A DNA stretch of 34,807 nucleotides, from positions 1-34,807 of the forward strand of contig JAYELI010000036.1 of NCBI GenBank assembly GCA_034717435.1. Reading direction: 5' to 3'. Shown in pieces: positions 26,591 to 34,807 of the stretch; position 1 is the first letter of the stretch, and each line of letters opens with the position of its first letter. Made by a program: the position numbers and the translations under genes. Source of the stretch: Candidatus Omnitrophota bacterium (GTDB lineage Bacteria > Omnitrophota > JAUWXU01). The notes under the pieces were generated by a model that saw only the letters and a program-made list of their open reading frames with translations, did no database searches and was not told the DNA's origin.

Positions 26591-28759
26591 TTAATTATAC
26601 ACCTTTTTCTTGCTTTTTCCAAGAAATAAGTTTATATTTTTGTTATTCCGGGACACCCTGGCCAAAGCCAATGGGATACCCCAGATTGATAAATTACGCA
26701 AATACAGCTCACCATCTCCCAATCGGCCGTCTTTAGCATAGATTACATCCGGTTGGGACCAGGGGTTTAAGGCATTCTTTGTAAAATGAAACCAGGTTTT
26801 ACGGGCTAACGACAGGCCTTCCTCCACAAACCCTTCATATATCGCCAAACAACAAAGGGTATAGGTTTCGCCGGGCCAGATGTTCTCAGCGTGATAACTG
26901 GAGTGATCGATCCTGCCATCGGGAAATACAGAATTCACCGCTCCAAATTCCGAAGCGCGGGCATTTAGTTCAAGCATAGATTTAACCGCCTTTTTAACAG
27001 ACTGTTCGGGAAGAATATAACCTAAGCCTAACAGATGAGCATACCACTGGCCATTAAGCTGGCCGACCATAGAGTTGGGGTATACTTTAAAATTATTCTC
27101 ATAGCCTGAGATATAAAATTTTCCGTTCCAAAGCTTTTTTTGAAAAACCTCTCTTCCTTTTAAGAAATACCTGCGGCATTTTTTTAAAAAGTCGTGGTCG
27201 CCTAACTTCTTTGCCATCTTTTGAGTCGCCAGCAGCGAGGCCAGAAAAACCGAAGAAGTATAAGAGTTTACCCCGTGAAAATCCCACATATCAAAAGTTG
27301 AATCTTTACCTTCGTTATCAGGCAGGCAGTCCTTATTTTTATCAGTAGAAAACTGCCATTTCATCGCTTTCTTAACAACAGGGTACATCTTTTTTAAAAA
27401 AATCTCATCCTTACTCCATAAATAATCCCGATAAACCATCAGGCTGAATTTTGTGCTCAGATCTTTCCATGGTTTACCGGCTGTTGTCCCATCAGATGGA
27501 CAATCAATCTGCCTCCTGCCTAAATCATGGGGAATGCGGCCGTCGCGGCGCTGCGCCCGGGCAAACATTTCCATAGTCCTTTTTTCCAATTCAGGGAAAA
27601 AAAGAACCAGGGGAATTGTCCCGTAATACCTTACATCTAAGGAATCCATCAACGGCCACTTAACGGTGTTTTCATATAAAGCGAAATCACCTTTTTTGGT
27701 CCACCAACTTGCCGCAGTATAAACATAAAGGTTATTGATCAAGGCGTCTTTAAGCCAATCAGGCAGGCCGGAATTCTTTAGAGCTTCCTGCCATTTTAAT
27801 GTCTTTTTTAAAAGCCTATTTTTGTTTTTGTCAATGTATTGAGCCACCTCCCAGGAGTCCTTGAACCAATTTTGATACATATGACCTAAATAATGCTTCG
27901 GCATATACCAACTGTAATAGATCGGTATTTCTTTGGTCTGATGCGGCCTGAGCTTAAATTTGACAGCCAGGGCACCCATCCACTCGTCAAATTCACCAAA
28001 GGCCTGCTGTTTGGTGTTGGTATTAGGTAAAGTGCCGTCGCGGCTAAAATATTTCCAGGCATCAAACCGCCTGTCTTTCAAATCGCCCCTGAATGCTTCT
28101 TTGGCGTAGGGCCACTCTCCGAAATAGCTAACTTTGCCTTTCCGGCAGTTGGTTGTCAAACTTACTATTCCTGCTGTTTCATCGGATGGCCGGGGATTTT
28201 TTTTATGAAAATTAATGCCTATTAGCCGGCCATTGCTGATAACTTCATTAAACCTGCCTACGTTCCAATCAGCGTTGGCGTTTATTCCCGAGGCTAACAA
28301 CGAAACAACAGCCGTACTATTTGTTGGATTGGTTATCTTAAAGGCATAAACAGCGCAGGGAAGGCCTGAATTTTTGCAGTCATCTTTGATAAAAGGGGAA
28401 AATGCTCTTAACTTTATCTTAATTGGCAGATCGGCATCCTTAAATTCCAGATCAGCTATAGGAAAAGCGCCTTCAAATTTAATCTCTTTTATGGTGGGGC
28501 ATCCTGCTAAGGAAACTGTCTGCAAGAGCTTGGCTGTCTTTCTGTCTTTTTTCTCAACGTATATCGCAAAGGGATTGGCTGCCCTGAAATCACCGGCGCT
28601 GCCTGGCCTGAACCAATGGAGCTGGCCTAAGGGATGCTCCCAATTATTTTGTCCGGTAAACACACCCCTGGTTCCATCGGGAAATATCTGAAGCGTGCCT
28701 GTTCCCAGACCGCCCAAATGCAGGCCGGATTTTAGATTGTCTCTGGAAGTGTATTTCAT
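26591..28759 (-). CDS. GH116-like glycoside hydrolase (beta-glucosidase / glucosylceramidase type)
   Basis: This 722-residue protein has no signal peptide and is probably cytoplasmic. The N-terminal domain starts with the family phrase GLHLGGLGTGTLQIFPDG. The alpha/alpha barrel holds LYENTVKWPLMDSLDVRYYG, with Glu363 as likely nucleophile. It also holds DSTFDMWDFHGVNSY, with Asp490 as likely acid/base, and the C-terminal AENIWPGETYTL. GH116 enzymes (GBA2, Thermoanaerobacterium TxGH116) act on beta-glucosides or xylosides. The exact substrate is inferred. It lies between the barrel protein and the PilZ genes, with 8-base and 21-base spacings. Confidence 0.85.
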   Translation of the reverse strand: MKYTSRDNLKSGLHLGGLGTGTLQIFPDGTRGVFTGQNNWEHPLGQLHWFRPGSAGDFRAANPFAIYVEKKDRKTAKLLQTVSLAGCPTIKEIKFEGAFPIADLEFKDADLPIKIKLRAFSPFIKDDCKNSGLPCAVYAFKITNPTNSTAVVSLLASGINANADWNVGRFNEVISNGRLIGINFHKKNPRPSDETAGIVSLTTNCRKGKVSYFGEWPYAKEAFRGDLKDRRFDAWKYFSRDGTLPNTNTKQQAFGEFDEWMGALAVKFKLRPHQTKEIPIYYSWYMPKHYLGHMYQNWFKDSWEVAQYIDKNKNRLLKKTLKWQEALKNSGLPDWLKDALINNLYVYTAASWWTKKGDFALYENTVKWPLMDSLDVRYYGTIPLVLFFPELEKRTMEMFARAQRRDGRIPHDLGRRQIDCPSDGTTAGKPWKDLSTKFSLMVYRDYLWSKDEIFLKKMYPVVKKAMKWQFSTDKNKDCLPDNEGKDSTFDMWDFHGVNSYTSSVFLASLLATQKMAKKLGDHDFLKKCRRYFLKGREVFQKKLWNGKFYISGYENNFKVYPNSMVGQLNGQWYAHLLGLGYILPEQSVKKAVKSMLELNARASEFGAVNSVFPDGRIDHSSYHAENIWPGETYTLCCLAIYEGFVEEGLSLARKTWFHFTKNALNPWSQPDVIYAKDGRLGDGELYLRNLSIWGIPLALARVSRNNKNINLFLGKSKKKVYN

Positions 28760-28767
28760 TCAAACTC

Positions 28768-29913
28768 TCAATGGGGCCGAAGAGACAAGGGAAAACCACA
28801 ATTAACTTTAAATGTAATCTCGGAAGCAGCGCCAGTATTTTTACCAGCGAACGTCCTGCCATAACCCAACTCAAGGTCAAGAGAATCTGCCGGCCCTGTG
28901 CCCTGTCTTAGGTTATAAATCAGGCCAACGGCACCTTTGGTGTAATCCTCATCATCTATTTTCCCTGTGCCGTTTAAACCTTCCATCCCATCCAACCCAA
29001 TTTTAAGGGTTAACTTATCTATAGGTTTGTATCCAAACTCAAAGAAATAGGGTAGTTCGTCATTTGGATCCTCAAATCTGACTCTATAACCCAGTTCTCC
29101 TTTTAGATAACATGGTAAAGGATCGAAGCTTTTCTCGCCAAGAAGCATTATCTCTAAATCTATCTGTCCTGCTCCCAAGGCGGGAATGGCATTTTTATCA
29201 TATCCCCCGGGGAATTTTCCCCTCAGTTGAACAGCAGTTACTATTGGTTCCTCAAAAAAGCGGTACTTTCCACCCACCCGGATATCTGCCATGCCCGAGG
29301 TTGTCTGCTTTGCGAAATCATCCTTCCAGCAAGCATACTTATAGGGAAAGTATCCCACTAAAGTAAATTTATCATAAAGCCCGTATTCTATTTTTAATTC
29401 TGTAAGCATCTCTTTATATGCCCCGCCAAATTCCCATTCCATTTCATTTCCGTCATTATCGAAATGGGAATTGTGCCAGTAATATTTTAAATATAATTCA
29501 AGAAGGCAGTGTCCTTTAGGCGCCCCCCAAGCCCCTCCGCTGGAAACGGCCCTGCCTGCCTCGTCTGCTGGTTCTTCTGCTGGTTTCTTTCCCAATTTCT
29601 CTGTTGGCTCTTTTGTCTTTCCTAAAGCCCGCTTTACTGCTTCCTGTCGGCTAAGACCTTCCTCTTCCAAAGCCATTTTTTCCTCAATAATTTGAACGTA
29701 TAACGAGGCCCGTCTATTTTCCGGTTCGATCAAAATAACCTTATTAAATTCGACCAGGGCTCTTTGGTAATCACCCTGTTTATAATATTCCTTCCCCATT
29801 TCAAGTAAAAATTCTGCAGTACCCATGTGGTTTTGGCTGAATGCCGGCAAGTTAAAAATAAACATCACCGTCAGACAGACAACAATAAAGACAATGCTGC
29901 ATCGATAGCGCAT
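28768..29913 (-). CDS. Secreted TPR plus outer-membrane beta-barrel protein
   Basis: A signal peptide (about 1-26, ending PAFSQ) comes first in this 381-residue protein. A TPR unit (about 30-66: EMGKEYYKQGDYQRALVEFN) follows. Next is a charged Lys/Glu/Pro linker (about 75-130). The C-terminal 250 residues are amphipathic strands with alternating aromatic residues (LELYLKYYWHN, FTLVGYFPYKYA, KGELGYRVRFEDP). These resemble the phenol-degradation-type outer-membrane channel family. A porin-like or scaffold role in sugar uptake is possible. It does not end in a terminal Phe, so it may not be a standard BAM client. The call is from pattern, not from a recognised homologue. Confidence 0.65.
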   Translation of the reverse strand: MRYRCSIVFIVVCLTVMFIFNLPAFSQNHMGTAEFLLEMGKEYYKQGDYQRALVEFNKVILIEPENRRASLYVQIIEEKMALEEEGLSRQEAVKRALGKTKEPTEKLGKKPAEEPADEAGRAVSSGGAWGAPKGHCLLELYLKYYWHNSHFDNDGNEMEWEFGGAYKEMLTELKIEYGLYDKFTLVGYFPYKYACWKDDFAKQTTSGMADIRVGGKYRFFEEPIVTAVQLRGKFPGGYDKNAIPALGAGQIDLEIMLLGEKSFDPLPCYLKGELGYRVRFEDPNDELPYFFEFGYKPIDKLTLKIGLDGMEGLNGTGKIDDEDYTKGAVGLIYNLRQGTGPADSLDLELGYGRTFAGKNTGAASEITFKVNCGFPLSLRPH

Positions 29914-29922
29914 AAACTCCTT

Positions 29923-31008
29923 TTAATATTCCTTAGGAGAAACTGATTTTTTATACCATTGTTTGATTACTTCCTGGGCTAGTTTATTTTGAGGGGTGAA
30001 CCCGCGGTGAAATTTTCCGCCCATCTTAGGGCTAACACCCCAATGCCACCAGTATACGCCGTAAAACCAGGGTTTCTCGTAGAAAGTTGCCAGCACTGCC
30101 TCATAACAATCAGCCTGTATTTGTAAATCTACTTTACCGGCAGGGGAATGCCGCCAGGGCTCATCAGTTGCGTCCTCTGAGCTTTTATAGCCAATTTCGG
30201 TAAAAATAACCGGTTTGTCTATCTCTTTTTGCCAGGCCTCGATCATCTCCAGCCAGTCTTTCCAGACTTCCATTAACTGTTCTTTAGTCGGATGAGAAGA
30301 GCTAACCAAGGGAAAATAAGGATCGACTCCGGCGTAATCCAATTCATTCCAGAACTCAATGTTATCAAATTCCTGATACCAATTTGCCGCATAAGTCAGT
30401 TGTCCGTTATATACTTCTTTTACTTTTTTTATCAAGCTCCTCCAAAAATCAGGTTGGCTGAGAGTAGCATTGGTGAGCTCTGTTCCAATACAGAATAATT
30501 CAACATTCTCCTGTTCGGCCAAACGGGCATAATAAAGAACAAAATCGGCGTAGCTGCTAAACCAAGCCTGCCAGTCAGCAGTATTGGTAAATCCAATATC
30601 TCCCCGCCATTTACCTTCTGATTTGATGAGATCGAGATGGGGCTTGAGCATTACCTTAAGACCTAAACCATGGAGTTTTCTGACCGCAAAGAGCAAACTT
30701 TCATCAGAAGAAGTCTTCTCATTTAAAGAATATACTTTTGTGGAATCTGCCCGGTCCTGATACCAGGTGGTAACTAAAGCAACCCAATCTACCCCTAAAG
30801 AAACTAACTGTTCCATTGACTTAATTGAATCGGCATTACGGTGCCCTTCCTTTGTCCATGCAACATAGGTCATTCCCTTCTGGAATTCAGGCCCCTGCGG
30901 TACAACTAATAATCCGGTTGACTTTTTAAAAATGACAACACCTGTTATACTCAAAGCAACAATAACTACTACTCCGATAAAAAGATAAAAAAGATCCCTT
31001 TTCTGCAC
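29923..31008 (-). CDS. Membrane-anchored GH113-like endo-beta-mannanase
   Basis: A transmembrane anchor (about 7-28) precedes a TIM barrel (361 residues in all). The barrel contains GMTYVAWTKEGHRNADS, VMLKPHLDL, LFCIGTEL with acid/base Glu177, ANWYQEFDNIEFWNELDYAGVDPYF and IFTEIGY with nucleophile Glu271. The two glutamates on strands 4 and 7 are the clan GH-A pattern, and the flanking words fit GH113 enzymes such as the Alicyclobacillus mannanase. The catalytic domain should face the periplasm or outside. The substrate (mannan or another beta-glycan) is inferred. The gene is one base from the lipoprotein gene. Confidence 0.82.
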   Translation of the reverse strand: MQKRDLFYLFIGVVVIVALSITGVVIFKKSTGLLVVPQGPEFQKGMTYVAWTKEGHRNADSIKSMEQLVSLGVDWVALVTTWYQDRADSTKVYSLNEKTSSDESLLFAVRKLHGLGLKVMLKPHLDLIKSEGKWRGDIGFTNTADWQAWFSSYADFVLYYARLAEQENVELFCIGTELTNATLSQPDFWRSLIKKVKEVYNGQLTYAANWYQEFDNIEFWNELDYAGVDPYFPLVSSSHPTKEQLMEVWKDWLEMIEAWQKEIDKPVIFTEIGYKSSEDATDEPWRHSPAGKVDLQIQADCYEAVLATFYEKPWFYGVYWWHWGVSPKMGGKFHRGFTPQNKLAQEVIKQWYKKSVSPKEY

Positions 31009-31009
31009 G

Positions 31010-32263
31010 TTATCTCCTTTTTTGTTCTAGCTGTCTATTTATTTCCCGGACAGCCCGGGTAAGCTCTTCCCGAGCATCTGCCCCCTGCAAAACTACCTTC
31101 TGGATTGCCTGTTCGATAAACCGTGTACTCTCATCCCAGCCAAGGACTGAAGGCGGGCCTTTTCCATCTTCTGCCTGTAATTTTAATACCTGTTTAAACT
31201 CCGATTCCATCGGCAGTATGTTCCAGCCAGTTTTATTGGAAGGTAAATAAGAATCCTGAGATTCCCGCGCTGCCTGGTATAACTCCCTCTGTATCCGGGA
31301 AGAGAACAAAAACTTGATAAATTCCCAGGCCAGCTGTTTATTTTTCGATGCATTGAAAATCCCCATTACCCGGCCGCCAAGAAAAGCAGTACGGGCGCCT
31401 GCCGGTCCAGCCGGTAGTAACGCAATCGACCACTTTCCTTTAATTTCCGGCGCGCAAAGCCTGAGACTATCGATCTTCCAATTTCCTGAAATTACCAAGG
31501 GAAAATCTCCGATACGCATTCCCTGCTCTACGGGAATCCGGGTCCTGGGAACCCCTAATTTAGTATAAAAACTGCTAAAAAACCTTAAAGCTTCAACCGC
31601 TTCTTCTGAATCCAGGGTTGACCTTGTGCCTTCCTGATTATAAAAATCTCCTCCTGCCTGCCAAAGATAGGGAGCAAGGCCAATCCAGCTCATTGAACCC
31701 CAATCAAAGATCATACCTTTGCCTTGAGCCTTTAATTTGTTTAACAAATCTTCTAACTCCAACCAGGTTGTCGGAGGTTCGAGAATAATGTCATTGCGAT
31801 AAAACATAATCTGCAGGCTTATATCAAAAGGAATTCCGTAAACTTTTCCTTTGTAATCAATAGAATCCCATAGACCATGGAAGGTATTTTTTCTGATTTG
31901 TTCTAAATCCTCCGGGAATTCCTCGGTTAAATTTACCATTGCTCCTAACTGGCCGAATTCCGTGCCCCAGGTAAGGCCCATTGTGCCAATATCCGGGACA
32001 ACATTCCCGGCAATGCAGGTTAGATATTTAGTATGCGCGTCGCCCCAGGAAATTGCCTGACACCTAAAAACGACATTCCTGCTTTTAAAAAACTCATCAC
32101 CAATTCTCTGGATCTCCTGCGCCTGGCTCTCTGAACCAACCAGCCACATTACCAATTCCCGAGGCTCCTTTACCAACTGCTGTTTATCCGGCAGCGGTTG
32201 TTTTTGCCCGCAGCCAACCAAAAGAAAACAAAATCCTAATATTAAAATCCAAATTTTTCGCAT
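31010..32263 (-). CDS. Sugar ABC transporter substrate-binding lipoprotein
   Basis: This 417-residue family-1 (MalE-like) solute-binding protein has a lipoprotein signal with lipobox LVGC (Cys18). Typical segments are ELVMWLVGSESQAQEI, IPDIGTMGLTWGTEF-like words (PDIGTMGLTW), KVYGIPFDISLQIMFYRND, PLVISGNWKIDSLR and the hinge-side SKNKQLAWEFIKFLFS. It would capture oligosaccharides at the membrane for an ABC importer. No permease or ATPase gene is in the window, so those parts must be elsewhere. Its place between GH113 and GH94 suggests oligosaccharide uptake. Confidence 0.93.
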   Translation of the reverse strand: MRKIWILILGFCFLLVGCGQKQPLPDKQQLVKEPRELVMWLVGSESQAQEIQRIGDEFFKSRNVVFRCQAISWGDAHTKYLTCIAGNVVPDIGTMGLTWGTEFGQLGAMVNLTEEFPEDLEQIRKNTFHGLWDSIDYKGKVYGIPFDISLQIMFYRNDIILEPPTTWLELEDLLNKLKAQGKGMIFDWGSMSWIGLAPYLWQAGGDFYNQEGTRSTLDSEEAVEALRFFSSFYTKLGVPRTRIPVEQGMRIGDFPLVISGNWKIDSLRLCAPEIKGKWSIALLPAGPAGARTAFLGGRVMGIFNASKNKQLAWEFIKFLFSSRIQRELYQAARESQDSYLPSNKTGWNILPMESEFKQVLKLQAEDGKGPPSVLGWDESTRFIEQAIQKVVLQGADAREELTRAVREINRQLEQKRR

Positions 32264-32273
32264 TTTTTCTCCT

Positions 32274-34622
32274 CTAACGGCTTCCCATTATAACTTTAAC
32301 CCGGTGGGTACTTCCTGGTTTAAAGAAGGGCAAGATATCTCCTTCTATTTTTTTCCCATCTACCGTAATTGATTTAACACCGCGAGAAACCCGCTGAGGG
32401 TTGAGTACTTCAATTTTATATATTATCTTTCGAAATCGCCGGCTTATTCGAAATCCGGGCCAGTGCCCGGGAATACAGGGCGAAATTCGCAGCCCCCGAT
32501 ACTCCGGCCTGATACCCAGGATATACCAGGTGACAGCAATAAAATTCCAGGTTGCTGAACCGGTAAGCCAGGAATTTTTAGCCCGCCCGAATTCCGGGCT
32601 GTGCCTGCCGCTAATAAACTGGGAATAGATATAAGGCTCTGTCATATGAATTTGAGCAATTTTATTGTGGGTAGCGGGGGCGATCTTTTTATAGTAATCA
32701 AACGCCTTCTCTGCCCGGCCAAGTATAACTTCAGCAATTACTGCCCAGGGATTGGCATGACAGAAAATGCCGCTGTTTTCTTTTAATCCAGGAGCAAATG
32801 TTCCGATCGCTCCGACCTGCGGGTCAAAATCCCGGTAGGGCGGGTCGAGAAGTATTATCCCATATTTAGTATCAAGATTCTTTGCTACCATATCCATGCA
32901 CTTAACAAGCCTTTGTTGAGGAGCGATTCCAGCCATTACTGCCCAGGATTGAGGATTAAGATAAATTTTACCTTCCCGGCAATCTGAGGAACCAACCGGC
33001 CTTCCCTTGCTGTCAAAAGCGCGAATGTACCAGCTGCCGTCCCAGGCAACCCGATTAATCGTCTTTTCCATCTTTGAGGCTAAGCTGGTGAATTTTAAAC
33101 TATCCTTTTTTTTACTTGTAAATCCGGCTAATTCGGCCATCTGGCGGCAGACAAAGCAAAGAAGTTGTCCAACCCACACGCTCTCTGCGCCCGGCCCCAT
33201 ATTATTAAGACAATCGTTCCAGTCAGCATAACCCATTAACGGCAGTTTATGTTTGCCGACATGCTTAAAGGAATAATCAATTGCCCTGCTCAGGTGGTTA
33301 TAAAGCGTATCCTTGCCGGCATTGGCAAAAGGAATTATCTTGTCCAAGAAGGCCCTGTCTCCGCTTTCCTTAATATAGCTGACCGTGGAAATAATCAGCC
33401 AGAGGTGATCGTCAGAATACCCGGTTTTATCGCCTTTTTTGGTAAGAGGGAAATATTGGTGGAACGAACTGCCATCCTTAAACTGGTTGCTTGCCAAATC
33501 CGTAATTCTCTGCTTCACCTTTTTGGAAACAGAGTGCAGGACCCCCAGGCAATCCTGGTTAGAATCACGAAAACCCATTCCCCGGCCAATACCCGCCTCA
33601 TAATAAGAAGCGGAACGTGACCAGTTAAAAGTAGTATGGCATTGGTAGGCATTCCAGGTGTTAACCATTGCATTCAGTTCTTTATCCGGGGTCGCAACCT
33701 GATAATCAAGATATCTCTGCCAGCTTTTCTTAATTTCAGCCAGTTCGCCCAACGCAACTTTTAACTTAGTAAATTTAGCGGCCTTCTGTTTAGCTTTAAG
33801 TTTGTTTTTCTCAACTCCGAGCACAAACACGATAGTTTGTTCTTGTTTAGGTTTGAGCTTTAAATGAAAAGATTGCGAGCCGATTGGGTTCCCGCCCACA
33901 GCCCGGGAATTAAAAGAGCGGGCTTTTTCTACAGCTAAAGGGTTAGATTCACTGCGGTAAGGCCCGATAAACCTTTCCCGGTCGCAGTCAAAACCTTGTG
34001 GTTTTCGGCTTGCACCTAAATAGGCCAGGGAAGAAAAACCTGCTTTCGGATAATAATTGGTTAGATGATAGATTATCCTGTCTTCAGAAATGCAGTTGGC
34101 AATATTCAACGTATATTGAAAATCGGCAGCGTCGGCTACTGCCTGCCAGAGGCAAAATTCCGCGTAAGAAAAAACCGCCAGATTCCGGGGTTTACTGCTT
34201 GAGTTTTTTAGGTGTAAAATCCAGATTTCCAGATTTTCGCCGCGGGGGACAAAATAGGTAACTTCACTGTTTATCTGCCTGTATCCGGCGCTTATTTTGG
34301 TATAACCCAAGCCGTGCCGGCACTCATACCTAAACTCATTAAGAGGTTTCATTACCGGCTGCCAGGAACATGACCAAAACTCGCCTGTATCCTTGTCGCA
34401 AAGATATAAATACCTTCCCGGCCGGTCCACCGGCAGGTTATTATAGCGATAGCGCAAAATCCGTTTGTCACGCGGGTCTTTATGAAAACTGTAACCGCCG
34501 GCGGTATTGGAAATTATTGCGCAATATTCATCCACACCCAGATAATTGATCCAGGGCGTAGGCGTATCCGGCCGGGTAATCACATACTCTCTATTTTTCT
34601 GGTCAAAATGTCCGTAATTCAT
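32274..34622 (-). CDS. GH94 cellobiose phosphorylase-like enzyme
   Basis: Cellobiose phosphorylase splits cellobiose with phosphate into glucose 1-phosphate and glucose in the cytoplasm. This 782-residue protein has no signal peptide. It starts like the family (MNYGHFDQKNREYVITRPDT, then PTPWINYLG), with AGGYSFHKDP next. The catalytic region has GRGMGFRDSNQDCLG (346-360) and YADWNDCLNN (465-474), where Asp470 is the likely general acid. A shift toward laminaribiose or cellodextrin cannot be excluded. It is the first gene of the long run and has a consensus promoter. The ATG is only about six bases from the predicted transcription start, with no Shine-Dalgarno. Confidence 0.93.
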   Translation of the reverse strand: MNYGHFDQKNREYVITRPDTPTPWINYLGVDEYCAIISNTAGGYSFHKDPRDKRILRYRYNNLPVDRPGRYLYLCDKDTGEFWSCSWQPVMKPLNEFRYECRHGLGYTKISAGYRQINSEVTYFVPRGENLEIWILHLKNSSSKPRNLAVFSYAEFCLWQAVADAADFQYTLNIANCISEDRIIYHLTNYYPKAGFSSLAYLGASRKPQGFDCDRERFIGPYRSESNPLAVEKARSFNSRAVGGNPIGSQSFHLKLKPKQEQTIVFVLGVEKNKLKAKQKAAKFTKLKVALGELAEIKKSWQRYLDYQVATPDKELNAMVNTWNAYQCHTTFNWSRSASYYEAGIGRGMGFRDSNQDCLGVLHSVSKKVKQRITDLASNQFKDGSSFHQYFPLTKKGDKTGYSDDHLWLIISTVSYIKESGDRAFLDKIIPFANAGKDTLYNHLSRAIDYSFKHVGKHKLPLMGYADWNDCLNNMGPGAESVWVGQLLCFVCRQMAELAGFTSKKKDSLKFTSLASKMEKTINRVAWDGSWYIRAFDSKGRPVGSSDCREGKIYLNPQSWAVMAGIAPQQRLVKCMDMVAKNLDTKYGIILLDPPYRDFDPQVGAIGTFAPGLKENSGIFCHANPWAVIAEVILGRAEKAFDYYKKIAPATHNKIAQIHMTEPYIYSQFISGRHSPEFGRAKNSWLTGSATWNFIAVTWYILGIRPEYRGLRISPCIPGHWPGFRISRRFRKIIYKIEVLNPQRVSRGVKSITVDGKKIEGDILPFFKPGSTHRVKVIMGSR

Positions 34623-34634
34623 AAAAGTGAATTT

Positions 34635-34663
34635 ATTTTAACATCTAATTTGTTGATTGTCAA
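34635..34663 (-). promoter_or_regulatory. Consensus promoter of the carbohydrate-ATP synthase run
   Basis: Perfect -35 TTGACA (34663-34658), 17-base spacer and -10 TAAAAT (34640-34635), a five-of-six match. The predicted start near 34628 leaves a 5' leader of about six bases before the GH94 ATG. Confidence 0.8.
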
Positions 34664-34740
34664 GGCAGGTTTAGAACATATGTTATTTAAAAATTAAAAG
34701 TGCACACCTTAACCGAAATTAAAAATAATAACGCTAAAAA

Positions 34741-34807
34741 GGTCATTCTGAGGCCGAAGGCCGAAGAATCTCAGAAAACACGGTTTTATGGGAGATCCTT
34801 CGGTCGC
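34741..34807. repeat. Dispersed palindromic repeat cut by the window edge
   Basis: GTCATTCTGAGGCCGAAGGC is followed by CGAAGAATCTCAG and, at the edge, GGGAGATCCTTCGGTCGC. The inner GGCCGAAGGCC is a small perfect palindrome, and the ends echo each other inverted (GAATCTC and GAGATCC). Such CATTCTGAG/GAATCTC units are widespread bacterial intergenic repeats, by recollection. The element continues past base 34807. Confidence 0.6.

Overview
This is a dense bacterial window in which every protein gene and every tRNA lies on the minus strand, so the genes are read here from the right end to the left. The cell looks Gram-negative: there is an OmpA/LysM envelope protein, a signal-peptide outer-membrane barrel candidate and a sugar-binding lipoprotein. 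It looks fermentative or sodium-using: the F-type ATP synthase c subunit carries a sodium-type two-carboxylate site, and the PEP carboxykinase resembles the GTP type of Thermococcales archaea. My best guess is a little-studied lineage such as Omnitrophota (inference only; no rRNA is present). Layout in transcription order. (1) 34663-25822: a consensus promoter, then a carbohydrate block: GH94 cellobiose phosphorylase-like enzyme, sugar-binding lipoprotein, membrane-anchored GH113 mannanase-like enzyme, TPR plus beta-barrel protein, GH116 glucosidase-like enzyme and two PilZ proteins. (2) 25812-17598: without a break follow a ROK regulator and a full ATP synthase set in the order atpC-Z-I-B-E-F-H-A-G-D. 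The epsilon gene stands first and is short. (3) 17601-13905: nadE, rsmI, purN, eno and an ftsB/divIC gene. (4) 13757-13321: initiator and elongator methionine tRNAs, each with its own promoter. (5) 13320-11950: a repeat-rich island with one secreted orphan protein. (6) 11982-3721: an operon rlmB-tilS-ftsH-folP-cdaA-(56-aa cdaR-like stub)-pdxJ-acpS-nnrD, with several stop/start overlaps. (7) 3693-1: a thr-tyr-gly-thr-tuf tRNA cluster, split by pckG and an OmpA/LysM gene. The intergenic DNA is unusual. Many gaps hold imperfect palindromes. Two copies of one 35-bp palindrome differ only by transitions. The larger gaps inside the atp operon are filled with self-complementary repeats, and most genes after them lack an obvious Shine-Dalgarno sequence. 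How the genes may work together (inference): mannan- or glucan-type oligosaccharides are cut at the cell surface, bound and imported by a transporter not in this window, then split by phosphorolysis and hydrolysis in the cytoplasm, with ROK and PilZ proteins at the junction to energy conservation. The most notable candidates are the carbohydrate-to-ATP-synthase run, the displaced short epsilon gene with the sodium-type c ring, the truncated CdaR-like partner of CdaA, the split tRNA-tuf cluster and the palindromic repeats. I found no clear wholly new defence or mobile system.
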